This document shows positions 49,016 to 61,160 of a stretch of DNA of 64,000 nucleotides, one piece after another (position 1 is the first letter of the stretch; every line of letters starts with the position of its first letter). The stretch is from positions 54,542,707 through 54,606,706 of the forward strand of contig CM069874.1 of the NCBI GenBank assembly GCA_036172665.1, given 5' to 3'. The translations under genes were made by a program, and so were the position numbers. Under the pieces are notes generated by a model. It ran no database searches. It was not told the DNA's origin and was given only the letters and a program-made list of their open reading frames with translations. This DNA is from Prosopocoilus inquinatus. Its lineage: Eukaryota; Arthropoda; Insecta; Coleoptera; Lucanidae.

Positions 49016-50229
49016 GGGAGCTCATTTTATATGTTTCTGTACATCTTTTTTGACACGGATGGAAAATTTTAATAGATTGTTATGCTTTTTTTTTCTTCTT
49101 TTGTTGAAGCAACAATTTACCTTGTTTTGTGAAAACTGTCAAGAGATGATTTTTTTTAAGACCGTAGAAAAAATAGAGTGTGTGTGTGGTCTTTTTTACA
49201 TTTGTGTCGCAAATTCCACCCTCATGTAAAAAAAAGTCAATATGTCATTGTTTATTTTAGGTATTTTTTTATATTACTGCATTTATTATTACTTTTAAAC
49301 TTGGCTTGTAACTTTTACATGCTTTGGACGGCTGCATTTTAAAAAGATTCCGAAATTTTCTTCAGAAAATCCATCATTTTCCATGGCAATCCCTTGCTAT
49401 AATTTTATGAAGAGATTTATTTCAATTATTTTATTTCAGGCGTGTTTGTTTTATTGCAATTAAGCTGTTTCGGTCGTATTTGGGGCCTCGTCGGCTGATG
49501 TTGACAACCGGTTAGGCCGCGGCGATGACATTTTGTGCTGGAAAAGTACCGTACGATTTTCAAAAAGAAGAAGTGGCAGACCAACAGTAAGAATTAAAGG
49601 AGTTATTGGAAATTGCAAAGCAGATTTGATGTATTGAGTTATTTCGCACTAGGCACTCCATGTTATGGTTTCCTCGGCCGCCGTGCGATGTTGCTGTTGA
49701 AAATGTTATTGTTTTATATTTTCTCTGTTTTTTTTTTCGCTTTAACACATCAACTTTTTTTTTATTTGTAGATGTCGATTATATTTTTAATTTTTTTTAT
49801 AAGTATTTTTTTTTTAATTTAGTACGTAATAATATTTCACCTTACTATTAATTTATTCCTTTCATTTTTACTACACCAGTGACAGCTAGTGAATGACTGT
49901 AGGCTTTGTATACATAAAAACATTAAGTCTCTAGTCTTCACTTTGGTTTTTGTGTTCTTTTATTTGTTTTTTTTTTGTGTTTCTTTCACTTTTCATTTTT
50001 TTATTGTTTTTTGTTTTATTTTCGCTTTTATTATAAAAATATGTTTTGTTTTGTTTTTACTTTGTAGTTCTTCATTTAGGTTTTTCTTCTTATTCACATA
50101 TAGTTCACGTTTTTAATTTGATTATAATTTTTTGCGTTTCATTATCGCAATATTTCATTATTTTATTCTAATGGGTTGCTTAGAACATTTATTTATTAGT
50201 CTCCTGCTTGAAATTTAAATTTTAATTAC
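49016..50229. other. Gene-free, T-rich stretch
   Basis: Low-complexity T-rich plus strand, particularly 49700-50110. Phe-rich ORFs (49660-50116) reflect composition only. Confidence 0.5.
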
Positions 50230-50261
<32 letters not shown>

Positions 50262-51440
50262 GTATTTATTTGAAAACAACTGAACAAAAAACAGTACAGG
50301 TTTGAAAACGTCCAAAAGTTGAATAAGAAAAATGTTTACATTCCTGATGCATTATAATAATCTAGTAAGTTGTAAGGTTCTACATCCACCAGAAAATTAA
50401 AGATGCTTCGCTTCATCTCACTTGAATTTCTCAATTTTCTAATATTAGCCGGCAAATTATTAAACAATTTCATGCAACTGTACAAAGCGGTATTTTCAAA
50501 TTTCGTAAGCCTGTGAGGAGGATAAAGGAAGTAGTCAATATTTCTGGTGTTGTATTTGTTTAATGTCTTGTTTTCAAAATTAATAAAAAGATGCCTATTT
50601 TTGAACAAAAAAGATAGACATTTATAAATATATATGCCATAAACTGTCAAAATGTGACTATTTTTAAAAATACCTCTGCAGGATTGACGACACGACATTT
50701 AATGAATAATACGTACAGCTTTCTTCTGCATGACAAAAACATTCTTTACATGACTACTATTCCCCCAGAAGATTATCCCATATTGTAAGTGTGAGTAGAA
50801 ATTTGCGAAGTACATAGTTCTTAGTATTTCTGCGCTAGTGTATTCGCTCAGAGTTCTTAAAGCAAAACAAACTGAACTTAGTTTGTTACACAGATGGTCC
50901 AAATGATAAGTCCAATTTAGAGTTTCGTCCAAAGAAACACCTAGATATCGCACACTGCTTTTAAGTAAGTTGTTTTTATTGTTTATTGTTATCACATGTG
51001 GAGTTTCACAGAAATGTTTCGTTTTAAATAGAGCGCAATTTGTTTTGGATTCATTTAAAATTAAGTTGTTTTGAGAAAACCATTGATCCATGTTTTGCAA
51101 ACATTCTTCACCTTGTTTAGGAATATCTGGGAACGTTTCTCCGGTTATTAAAGCACATGTGTCATCTGCATAGTTATAGATGTTACAGAAGGAATTTTGC
51201 GCAGCGTGTGGAAGATCATTCATATACAGAATGAACAGCAACGGGCCCAGAATGCTTCCTTGCGGTACTCCCCGGGTAATTTCAATTAGACTAGATTGTG
51301 TTGTCTCATTTTTAACTCTTAAAATTACCTTTTGTAACCTATGGGAAAGATAAGATTTGATCCAATCAAGAGGATGCCATATTGGTGTAACTTATTTAAG
51401 AGAATGTTATGGTCGAGAGTATCGAATATAGTGATCGTAC
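50230..51440 (-). mobile_element. 5'-truncated LINE with (ATT)n tail, minus strand
   Basis: The trinucleotide run at 50230-50261 is the 3' tail on the minus strand. Coding sequence runs from ~51430 to 50336. The 5' boundary near 51440 is set by loss of reverse-transcriptase similarity. No duplication was identified. Confidence 0.88.
50336..51430 (-). pseudogene. LINE reverse transcriptase, C-terminal half
   Basis: In order on the minus strand: FDTLDHNILLNKLHQYGI near 51425-51370, then a one-base shift. LDWIKSYLSHRLQKVILR follows, then ITRGVPQGSILGPLLFILY near 51270, YADDTCAL near 51165 (catalytic) and SVRYLGVSLDETLNWTYHL near 50950. KKAVRIIH is followed by an in-frame TAA at 50699-50701. The same frame continues MSCRQSCRGIFKNSHILTV to the natural end at 50336. 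Everything upstream of the AFDT/FDTLDH motif is missing. The clade is similar to the LINE at 30740-32322 (CR1/Jockey/I group, not resolved). Confidence 0.88.
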
Positions 51441-52474
51441 AGGTTTCCTTTCTGTGGAACTTATAAAATTTTATTTTGTATTACGTCGTCAGTTTTAATT
51501 TCAATTTTGTTTTGTTTTTTGCATTATTGCATATTCGTTATCACCATCGTTATTTTTTTTTTAAACTAGTTTCTTATTACTTCAGCCCTTTAAAATCCTT
51601 TCGTATCTGATTCTAGTGCTTTCTTCTTGAAAAATGGTTAACTTCCAATTTCCTTTTCTATACTTTTTTCTATACTGTGGTTTAGGTAAATTGCAATGAT
51701 TTTATAAAATCGCAGCAAGTAATTTGCAAAATACTTCAGTTACCTTGTAAATCAAATTATTTTCTGACTTAAATCTAATATAACAGTGTTTCATAATTTC
51801 CATTTCTATTTTAATATAAATAGAAGCGATCATCCATCAACAAGCGAGAGTAGCGTTAATTAAAGATTAATTATATGCGATTACATTCAAGGTATAATCT
51901 CACACGTAAGTAGTATCTAGAACTTCTAGAACTTCATACCAAGGAAGTGCTTCTGTTTACTTCATATCAATGTGTTTTTAATGACTACTGAAATATGTAT
52001 GTATACCGGGTGTCCACTTTGATTACGCTCGGTAGGAGTTTTATTGCAACTTTTTAACATGTAAATTCCTGCTTCCCTATTGAAGTTATTGTTAAAAGAA
52101 ACAGCGTACTGAATGAAGGCTTGGTATTTTACGTGCAATAGTTACACTGCTTCTTTGTTCTGCTTCTTGTGGTTTCATTTAAAATCAAAAATTTATCAGA
52201 TACCTTGCCGTAATTTTTAACGATTTGCGAGCAATTCGAGCATTGATAGATTATCTACATATTAATTTATAAATGAATATTACTAAATACGAATTATGTT
52301 TGATGTTTCTATTTTCTTTGCAAAATCTGTTGTATTATTAAAAGTACAGTTTATACCGAGACAGAAAATATTTTGGTTAAGGGCGGTCGTGAAATGGAAA
52401 GCGACTGTCTATTAACAGCAAGTAAAACCAAGAAACTAAAAAAAATAGCAGCAGATTTTTTTTGCTAGACCACA
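51441..52474. other. Gene-free stretch
   Basis: AT-rich. ATACCGGGTGTCCACTTTG near 52007 looks like a solo TA-transposon terminus. No gene is recognised. Confidence 0.4.
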
Positions 52475-52593
52475 GTAACATTTAGGGCATGGAATACCGG
52501 CGCGTTTTTACAATACCGGTATTCATTCGATATTTATATTTAAAATACCGGGATTTCGGTATTTTTCGGTATTAAAATAAGTATGATTTTGTA

Positions 52594-52938
52594 CATATAA
52601 AATAGCGACATCTTACTATCGCTTTTTGACCTAACATTGCAGTAGGATAGACAAACTGAAGCGGGATTTGCTCCTAATGAGTCCCCCATGCAAGGCGGCC
52701 ATGCTTGCTGTCAAAGCATAATGAAAGATTTTAGAAAAATTTTGTGCAAATCGTTTTTGATTGCAGTGAGAACCTCGAGCAGCCTCTGGACAGCTGTTTC
52801 AGCCCTGCTTGGTCTGCAGTGGGAATGTCGAGCTACGTTTCTGCTGAAGAAGCCCCAAGCAGGGCTGAAACAGCTGTCCAGAGGCTGCTCGAGGTTCTCA
52901 CTGCAATCAAAAACGATTTGCACAAAATTTTTCTAAAA
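52594..52938 (+). mobile_element. Ribozyme-bearing retroposon (retrozyme-like), copy A
   Basis: It is flanked by a 12-bp direct repeat TATGATTTTGTA (52582-52593 and 52939-52950). The body 52597-52726 is the reverse complement of 61255-61380 in copy B. Next comes an inverted copy of the 3' half (52729-52812), a short unique link, and then the hammerhead with the 3' half in normal orientation (52838-52938). The two 3' halves make an 84-bp palindrome pair. The long variable TSD suggests target-primed reverse transcription. ORFs across it (52688-53061) only reflect the palindrome. Confidence 0.8.
52838..52884 (+). ncRNA. Hammerhead ribozyme, minimal type I
   Basis: Stem I is TTTCTG/CAGAGG, extendable by one pair. 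Core CTGAAGA lies at 52844-52850. Stem II is AGCCC/GGGCT with loop CAAGCA. GAAA lies at 52867-52870. A very short stem III is CAGCTG (C-G with loop AGCT). The cleavage triplet GTC puts the scissile bond after 52878. All nucleotides known to be invariant in the hammerhead core are present. Short stem III hammerheads of this kind are known from Penelope-like elements and animal retrozymes, and often act as dimers. Confidence 0.85.
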
Positions 52939-53720
52939 TATGATTTTGTAATACAAAAAACAGGAGCAGGTACAAAAACTGCTTTCAGAAAGAAAATAAG
53001 TCATTTATTGAAACAAAATCATATTAAAACTAAGATTAGCAACATTATACTTCATAAATAGTCAACCTTTCTATTCAATAACAATAAATATCTAAACTAA
53101 AAACAATGTTCCTGTCTTTGTGATACTTTACTACTCAATAAATAATAATAATAATAAATATACATAATAAACATATTTATTTTATTTTATATATATTAAA
53201 CGTCTTTATTTTGTTGGCGAAGTTCAGCCAAACTGTTCTGTTACTTAACCAACAATAGAACATATTTAGTATAAATATAAATCATGCAATTAATATATAC
53301 TAATTGTAAAAGTATAAGCGTGAGAGTGAGAAAACATAATAATAAAAAAATGAAGTGGATCACTAAAACATTTTGAACGAATTGTTATATTAATTTTTTT
53401 CTCATTTAATCTAATTTCATTTCGAACGAATTGTTATATTAATTTTTTTCTCATTGAATCTTGAATTGAATCTAAGTGGCCCGGTTCATTTGTTGAGCAA
53501 TATAATTATTAGAAAATTATTAGAAAACAATAATAATTATAAAAAACAAACACATAAGTAAATTCCTGAAAATAATCAACAAAGAATAATGAAAACTAAA
53601 AGTCAAAGTTATAAATTAGGATATCTTTGGTGGCGTTAAGTTAATCTTATTACCGGTTCTATAAACGGTATAAAAGTTTCTGGTATTCTGGTATTACCGA
53701 AAACCGGTATCCATGCCCTA

Positions 53721-54285
53721 GTAACATTCCATATATTGTCATGCAGTAATAAAATGGAATAGATCGAAATATGTAAATACAGCGTGTCTCTAAACCTATG
53801 TCTTTAATTGAAACCTCAAATAGTGGTCAAGAAAAGAAGCAAAATTTGTTATACAACTATTGGTCAGATAGCAATGATAACGTGGAGAAAAATTATTTTA
53901 CTTTTTCATAGAAATTGTTTGAGGGTCGCTGAATGCAGGCTTAAATGTTTCGGCGGAGCTTGGGTTTCAACTATTCTCCGACGTTCGAAGCCATAGAAAG
54001 TCATAAAAACGCAGACCATGACCTAATGCACAGATATTGTACTGAAAGCAAGTCAAGTATTAGGTTTTTTTTTGTTAATTTTAAAAGCAGATAAATTTTG
54101 TAACTGATAAGATCTTAATAGTTTAAAATATTCTGTGCGTGTTGCGTTAATTGATGATTAGTTTTGTGCTAATCCGTACTTTAACAGTTAAATTAAAAAA
54201 ATTCATTCAAACGGCGATCGAGAAAGTAGAAATTCTTACATCATATTAATTTGTAAATTGCCAATTATCAACTTACAATGTTGGT
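53721..54285. repeat. Dispersed repeat, copy 1
   Basis: Aligns with 57485-57918 plus 60010-60135 at high similarity (for example AAGAAAAGAAGCAAAATTTG, TTTTTCATAGAAATTGTTTG, GTGCTAATCCGTACTTTAAC). It is uninterrupted at ATGATTAG (54154-54161), where copy 2 carries a hAT. Short ORFs (53808-53996) recur in copy 2 but have no domain. Confidence 0.85.
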
Positions 54286-57200
54286 TACTAAAGTTTTTTT
54301 GTATTTGTATAGCAAAAATAAATTTTTTTTTTATTAAAACTTCGAATAAATGACGAAATAAATGTCTGCACTGGGCGAGAGCTTTTATGTCTTTATGGTT
54401 TAAGTCGACGCAGAAATTCAAGTTCAATATTATCCTTATAAAAACATGTGTTTTGTGTTGGAATGTAAACAATTAATAAAATAGTTCGATTGATAGCTAG
54501 CGAAGTTATTCAATCACTTATTTTGAACCCATAGATTATTGTGTGAACAGGCAATCTAATTTATTTAAATTTTTCATCGTATCATACTTCAATTCTTGCT
54601 TTCCGTTTTTTATAATAGGAATAGTTTCTGCTCTTGCAATACTTATTCTGCAGCTATTAGTGCGATAATTAAAAAATAATTTCACGCATTTTCAGTGTAG
54701 TTACAAAAGTAGCGTACGAAGATGTTTAATTACTTCACCAAAAATCTAACGAAGATTAGGTACTCGTTTTTAACATAATTGTTATTGTCTATTACAAAGA
54801 GGTGTGTAAACAAACGTTCTTACTTATCGCATGTTTAAAATACAAATAAACATGCCGATGTCCGCAAGTCGGATTCATATTGGTATACAATAAGACCTTG
54901 ACCGAGTTTTTCTAAACATAAATAAAAAGTTTTATTGCGATTTATTCCTTTTGTCTGAATAAACTGCTGAAAAAAGTCGTAAACCAAGCAGAGGTTTCAA
55001 AGCAAAGGGACTGCGGTTGCTTGTGATAGGCCAGTTTTTCATTTTTGGGCAAAAAATTTCAGGTTTGGAGAACTAGTCTCTTATGTAACGAGAAACTTAC
55101 AGTTTCATTTAATGACAGAGGTTTTGAGACACCCAGCTTTTTGGTTTTTTAACTGAGAAAGCGGCAAGAAAATTTAAATTATTTTTTTTGTTGAAAACAC
55201 GAAGATATATGTAGATCTGCTGATAGATATTTGATGTCAGTTTAGCAATCAACAGTTTAAAATTGTATTAAATTAAATGAATAGAAAAAACATAAGCTTT
55301 CTTGTCATCTCGTCTATTCTTTGGTTCGTTTTTGTTGTACATAAATCTTTCATATATAGCCGGACGCATGCATAACGTAGTCGTATTTACATAGAAGCTC
55401 ACTGACACTTTGATAGACGGCGGATAGCCGTCATTCTATTTCCACCCTATTTATAGACCAATCTCCTGGCATTGTCTCGGCCTTCCAAGGGCGCATTTTT
55501 ATTAACGCCATTAATTAATCCGTCGGGCAAGATGCATATTTATAACACCCGCCTTGTTCGTTCCAAAGTCAACGGAGTTCGAAGATTTATTTTGATAATT
55601 GCAACCGCGAGATAGTTTATTATTGAGTAGAAGCTTCCAAAGCAAATAAATACTGCAACGAAAATTAAATTCGAGCTTTCATTGCTGGTAACATGTTTGC
55701 AACTTGAAAGGTCCTATTTTAGTTTTGAGAACTTGGCGTGGTTGATTCGCAATATTTATTTAATAAGTCGTGAAGATTGGGTATGCAGAGAATACATGAT
55801 AATCGCACAAATAATGTTATACAGAGTGGAAACGAACTTTTGTAACATATTTTTCGTTATTTTGCTTTTCAAATCATACAACAATACTGTTATAATAACA
55901 AATGTTCATTTCGATTTCCGGTAGCATTGGCGTTGTAAACAAATGATTTTTTTAAACTCATGTCATAGCTTAATTTTACTGCTAACAGTACTGCCACTAG
56001 TGTCATGTCTTCCGTCAACCGTCGAGTAAGGTGTCCTTTTATTTGCGTTATTTATTGCTTTCATTGCAAAAATAATTTCTATTCAGGACTCATTTACGAT
56101 GTTATTGAGTTTATATTGCATTACAAAATGATGTTTGATGTTTACATTGAAGCAGATTCATGATTGAAAATTAATTTTCGTAACGGTTTAAAAGTCACGG
56201 GGAGTACCGAAACTGCTTGGAAGACTTTAGAGTTGAATTTGCCGCAGTATTGTTGACTATAAAATATTTGAAGACAATCTGCATTGATAGGTACAGATGT
56301 TTCGATAAACTGGAGGATCTTCCAAAGAACAGTCAACTATGAAAACATACTGCTAAGGTTATGGAAAGTGCAATACTTGCCATGGAAAATGCTCCATACA
56401 TCTTTATTCGCTCGTTATCACAATAAATTTGACTAGTTTGAGCTTTCGGTTGGAAGGTGCCACAAATTATTACCTAAAGATGCAAAGCTCTATGTTTACA
56501 GCATAACATTGTTGCAAGAATTGCTGCCTCGTGATCTCAGATAGGGACATTACAACTTCTTATGTAAAATATTATTTAATTTGTGAGTAAGTTGTAGTTT
56601 ATATTCTTCTAGATACGTTTTATATTATGATGACATTTTAATGTTAGGTTACGTCCAATTTTAACAATGTGACAAACGTTTTTCGAAACAAAAATTTTCA
56701 CAGGTAATGCTACCGGATTTCCAAATGAACATTTGTTACTATGTATGTGCTCGAGTACAACGTCAGTTGTTTCAGAATCAATGTCTGGCTCAAAATTGTT
56801 TTCTGTTAATTGATTTGATTTGGACATGTTAGAATATTGTCGTCGCATCTAGCAGTTAATGGTCAGTGTGTCTGCAAACAAAGATTTTCTGTTTTTCAAA
56901 CTCTTGTAAAGAGTCTTCCACTGTTAATCCTGTCAGTGGTAATTATTATATTCCCATGGATTTTTTCGTTTTTTGAAAAGCTAAAAGAAGTGAACTTGTT
57001 TTTGTACAATAAATCAATTTGTAATTGAAGTATCCTCGATCAGTGCAAAATATTCAATACACTGAAATTTAGTATACTTAGTAGACGTCATGCGGTGCGG
57101 AAAAATTATCCACTTTTTGGCTACCGCATAAAGTTGGTGTTTCATGTTAAGGGATGTTTAACTTTCTTAAAACCTGTATCAAATTCACAAGAGCATGTAT

Positions 57201-57484
57201 ATTGAGTTCAAGGCAGACATATGCATTACTTTTGATAAAATTCTTCATTTCGGATTCTGGACTTTTTATGACAGATCTCCAGCCCGAAAATTAAATAAAA
57301 CCGTCCATATTATTAAAATTTTGTTTGTCGAAGTTATGTTATGATTCGTTATTCTCATATGCTTGCATAAAGTATATCATCACGCCCAAGTAATATGCAG
57401 TACAAAATGCATCTCGTTGAGCAGTATAATGATTGTTGGGTTTTTCGAACGATTCGATAGTTCATTTTATTTCGTAAACAATAG
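54286..57484. other. Long gene-free stretch, possible regulatory patch
   Basis: No convincing gene. 55440-55620 is less AT-rich and contains TTAACGCCATTAATTAATCC and similar homeodomain-type words, compatible with an enhancer. ORFs at 55682-55924, 56142-56336 and 56609-56848 lack known domains; the last has ordinary composition and could be an exon, but nothing supports it. Confidence 0.35.
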
Positions 57485-57910
57485 CATTCCATATGTTGTC
57501 ACGCAGTAATAAAATGGAATAGATCGAAATATATAAATACAACGTGTGTCTGAACCAATGTCTTTAATTGAAACCACAAACAGTGGCCAAGAAAAGAAGC
57601 AAAATTTGTTATACAACTATTGGTCAGATATCAATAATAACGCAGATAAAAATTATTTTACTTTTTCATAGAAATTGTTTGAGGGTCGTCGAATGCAGCT
57701 CAAATATTCCGGCGGAGTTTGGTTTTCAACTATTCACCGACGTTCGGGGCCATAAATAGTCATAAAAACGCAGACTATGACCTAATGCACAAAAATTGTA
57801 GTTAACGCAGGTCAAGTATCGTGTTTTTTGTTAATTTTAAAACCAGATAAATTTTGTAATTAGGTAAGTTCTTAATAGTTTAAAATATTCTGTGTGTGTT
57901 GCATTAATTG
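57485..57910. repeat. Dispersed repeat, copy 2 (split by hAT)
   Basis: Counterpart of 53721-54153; continues at 60010-60135 after the hAT insertion. At its left edge AATAGCATTCCATATG corresponds to copy 1 sequence across the other hAT's target, without that hAT. Confidence 0.85.
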
Positions 57911-57918
57911 ATGATTAG

Positions 57919-60001
57919 TAAATAGCGGATAGTCAGGCAAAAATAAAACGCAAAAAAGTTACAAAAAAAAGGAGAAAAGGCAACGAATTTTAAGAAAAAC
58001 GGCAACAAATTTTAACAGAAAGGACACTAGAAGGGAGGAAATTTTAAAAATTAAATTTATTTAAAAAATACACAGCATTAATTCTATTTTTATTTGACCA
58101 CCAGGAGGTGACTAAATATTTTTCAATATTCTCCGGTAACAAATTTTGTCTTTCATCGGACAAAATGTTTTTGTATTGTGAAAAAGACGTTTCCACATCA
58201 CAAAATGTTACTGGAGCATATTTTAACATAGATATTTCATCGATTGTTAATTTAATGTCCTCCGCAACGCCACACCTTCATGAAGTTTGGCTACCTCTGC
58301 AATAATTTTGAAGCCAGGATTTTTTCGTTTTGTGTTTAGAAACTTTTCAGTTACTTTTTGGCCTTTGCTACCAGGAACTTGTTTAATTAATGTGTCCACC
58401 GTATGAAATAATTTCAAAGAGTCGTATAAACTTAGACCATTTTTTTTCTAAACAAGTAATCGTTTCTGGTATATTGAAAAAGTGAGTCTTGATGAAAATT
58501 AAACCTCTTTTTTATGGAGGGTTCTTAAAGACAGCTTGTGATTTGGGTATTGACAGAGCTGACGATGTTTCAAAACTATCGACCACCTTAAATTAAATAT
58601 ATAAAATTAAACTAGTTTGTAATTGGCAATTGTTAAATAAATAAATACCTCTTTGGTTTCGTCAAAATGAACAGTGTAAAATACGCACGCGTAAATCCAA
58701 GAACCCCATCTAGTTATAACAGGTTCTGGAGGTAACGGTGTGTTGGATAGCTTTTCTTTATATAAAGCTGCGCGTAATGGAGCTTTTAAAATAAACCTTA
58801 AAAAATAATCTAAACAAAAAATAAAGTTACCTTTGAAATACACCTTTTTAGTTGAAGAAATTAATTTGTTGACCACAACAAATTCTTCTCGAATAAATTC
58901 AAATACCTTATGTAGACAATGTGCGAAGCAAGTAAGATGAATCATTTTTTTGTAAAAAATTTGCATGACTTGACCTGCCTTTATCATATAAGGTGCAGCA
59001 TCGGAAAGTAAGAGGAGAATTTTGTCTTTTTTTACTCCATTCGGATATAAGATTCCTAATAGAAAAACAATCTATTCATTTCAGTATGTAATATTCAAAA
59101 TGTTTAACTTACGCATGCTGTCATGGAAGAAATTGGCAATCGTTTTGTGATTTGTGACTGTTTTTTTCTTTACTTGCCAATAAATGAAGAACTTCAGCTT
59201 CGTGTTCTGATAATTTACAAACAACAAAGTTTGCAATGTAGCGACGCTTACTGTCCGTAACTTCGTCAATTGAGACCCATATATAATTGCTTGCAATGTC
59301 TAGCCTAATCGAATCTAGTGTCTGCAAGTAAATAGATATAGTAAAAAAATGTAACGTAGTTTTCACTTCTACTCACAGATTGATAGCAAATATCCAAATA
59401 ATTTTTCCGCAGTGTTGATTCGTCCGGAATTATTTCTTTTGTTAAAGATTCTAAAAACTCTCGTAACACTGGAGCTTTAGTAGCATTTATCTAAAAATTA
59501 AGAATAAAATTGCAAACAACAATTAAATAAAGTAAAAAAGGACACTTATTACAAGGATTTTGTACTTACATGCTTCGAGCAAATTTTACAAAACAAAGAA
59601 TTTCCCTCTATTGACAAATTGTTGCCTAGTTTTTCCCAATTTTGTATTTGATCACACTTTGGTATCTTGCAGTGTTCAATCAAATCACCAATTAAATTGA
59701 ACGTAAAACAAGCACGACAACGAGTGAATTACTAATGCACCGAAAAGAGATTATTTAAATATCGATTGTTGTCACAAATGTCCTCACGTAATACCCATCT
59801 GGAAATATTCGCTGCGGTCAAAGCACACTTTCTAGAAAACATATTAGACCCTTCTAGTAACTAGCTAAGTTTCGATTTGAAGAAAAATTATAATAATTCG
59901 AAACTCACCGAATCACAGAAAAAAAGGCAAAAAAGCAACAAAAGGTATTTATTTTCAAAAAAAAGGCATAAATTTGCATTTGCCTGACTACCCGCTCTCT
60001 A
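57919..60001 (-). mobile_element. hAT element with intron-bearing transposase, 8-bp TSD
   Basis: Ends TAAATAGCGGATAGTCAGGC and, at the right, the complement of TAGAGAGCGGGTAGTCAGGC. Flanked by ATGATTAG (57911-57918 and 60002-60009). Copy 1 of the host repeat has this octamer once, at 54154-54161, confirming the insertion. It encodes a degenerate transposase on the minus strand. Confidence 0.94.
58044..59842 (-). pseudogene. hAT transposase, CGGBP1-like type, multi-exon and degenerate
   Basis: A possible start is ATG 59842 (MFSRKCALTAANISRW), whose frame meets TAG TAA near 59730. Segment 59728-59570 encodes TRCRACFTFNLIGDLIEHCK and SLFCKICSKH, Cys/His-rich and likely a BED-type zinc finger. 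Exons follow at 59490-59377 (APVLREFLESL, exactly 38 codons), 59321-59113 (SNYIWVSIDEVTDSKRRYI; one frameshift in a poly-A run), 59055-58831 (LLLLSDAAPYMIKAGQVM, HLTCFAHCLHKV), 58796-58649 (LPPEPVITRWGSWIYA) and 58586-58044 (LKYAPVTFCDVETSFSQYKN, the hAT C-terminal block). All five junctions from the zinc-finger exon on have GT donors and AG acceptors. Relatives are often annotated as CGG-repeat-binding protein 1-like. Stops near 58510 and two or more frameshifts make this copy inactive. Confidence 0.9.
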
Positions 60002-60009
60002 ATGATTAG

Positions 60010-60683
60010 TTTTGTGCTAATCCGTACTTTAACAGTTAAATTGAATAAATTCAATCTAAAGGCTATCGAAAAGAGGAAATTTTTAAATCATATTAATTTG
60101 TAAATTGCCAATTTGCAATGTTGATCATGGTTGCTCATCAAATACTGCACAGAATGCACAAAACAGCGTCCGATGCTCCGGATATAAGAGCGTACGTTGC
60201 AAATAGGAAACGGTTTTATATAAAACAAACGCAAACTTCCTAAAACGGATGTAATAAACCTCATTATTAAACAAACATGTATTTAGTGTACGCACGCATA
60301 AGCGTAATTTTTTTCTAGAAATACGGAATAGTTTTTAATAACATATTTCCTGCTGTTGTCTAACGCAAACTTCCTCCGACGAAGGTTTTAATTACACAAA
60401 TGAAGAAGAAAACTCTTGTTAAGTTCAATGACGGTTTGCAGTGAAACAATACATAAAATTAGTAGCTAATAATGTGTAGAAAAGATAAAAATAAAATCAT
60501 GAAATGTTAGCAAGTAGCCCGTTGGTCGTTCTTTATTCATAGAGGTATGTACAATCGTGGACAGTTAAAAAAGAACGATCAGAAATTGCGTAGCACTAAT
60601 GCATAATAAAAATAAAGGTAAAATGGAAAACAATTTCATAGTTTTTGATTATCAACCTTTGAAAATATCCAGTATGAAAGGTA
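60010..60683. other. Repeat copy 2 remainder, then gene-free sequence
   Basis: 60010-60135 completes the dispersed repeat. The remainder is AT-rich with no recognisable gene. Confidence 0.6.
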
Positions 60684-61160
60684 CAGTTGGGGAAACAGAA
60701 AGCGGGACAGTAAACTTTCGTTACTTTAAACCTTACTTCTAAATTTCGGTAACTATGGTAATTCATCAACCTTCGCATTAAGTAAAATGATTAATCATTC
60801 CGTTTATAATTAAAAATTATAACGAACAAATACCTCATACAAATAAATCATACTAGTGTAATAGCTAGTTTTTATTTTACTTACAATTATTGCCATGCGA
60901 AATAAAATGAAACAAAATAACAGTCATGCAGCCTTTGGATGGAATTATTGAATGCAAATGTCCCGACATTGATTGAATTAAGATTTCTAATATACATATT
61001 CCACATCCAAAATGTCACATAGTTCTTCCAAAGGCTTCACTAATTTCATTTGATTTACTGATCGAAAATTTTCTCTGACATTTCCGTTAGAATTACGATA
61101 CATTCTTAAGAACTCAATTTGACAAGTTATTTCTGACGTTCACTGACGGTAATAAATTAA

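Larger units (their letters stand above)
52483..53720. mobile_element. Non-autonomous hAT element, perfect 8-bp TSD
   Basis: Ends TAGGGCATGGAATACCGG and CCGGTATCCATGCCCTA are flanked by GTAACATT (52475-52482 and 53721-53728). Subterminal sequence is rich in ACCGGTATT words on both sides. No transposase is seen. The element hosts the ribozyme-bearing retroposon 52594-52938. It lies within copy 1 of a repeat whose copy 2 (57485) shows an uninterrupted site. Confidence 0.92.

Noticed and set aside
49660..50116. Phe-rich ORFs as membrane proteins
   Set aside because: Runs of T produce Phe/Leu codons; there are no conserved residues and the region is low complexity.
52688..53061. ORFs of 70-105 residues around the ribozyme palindrome
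   Set aside because: Both strands give the same peptide because the DNA is palindromic; the RNA structure explains the conservation better.
56609..56848. 79-residue minus-strand ORF as an exon
   Set aside because: Ordinary composition but no domain, homologous block or partner exon visible; not supportable from sequence alone.
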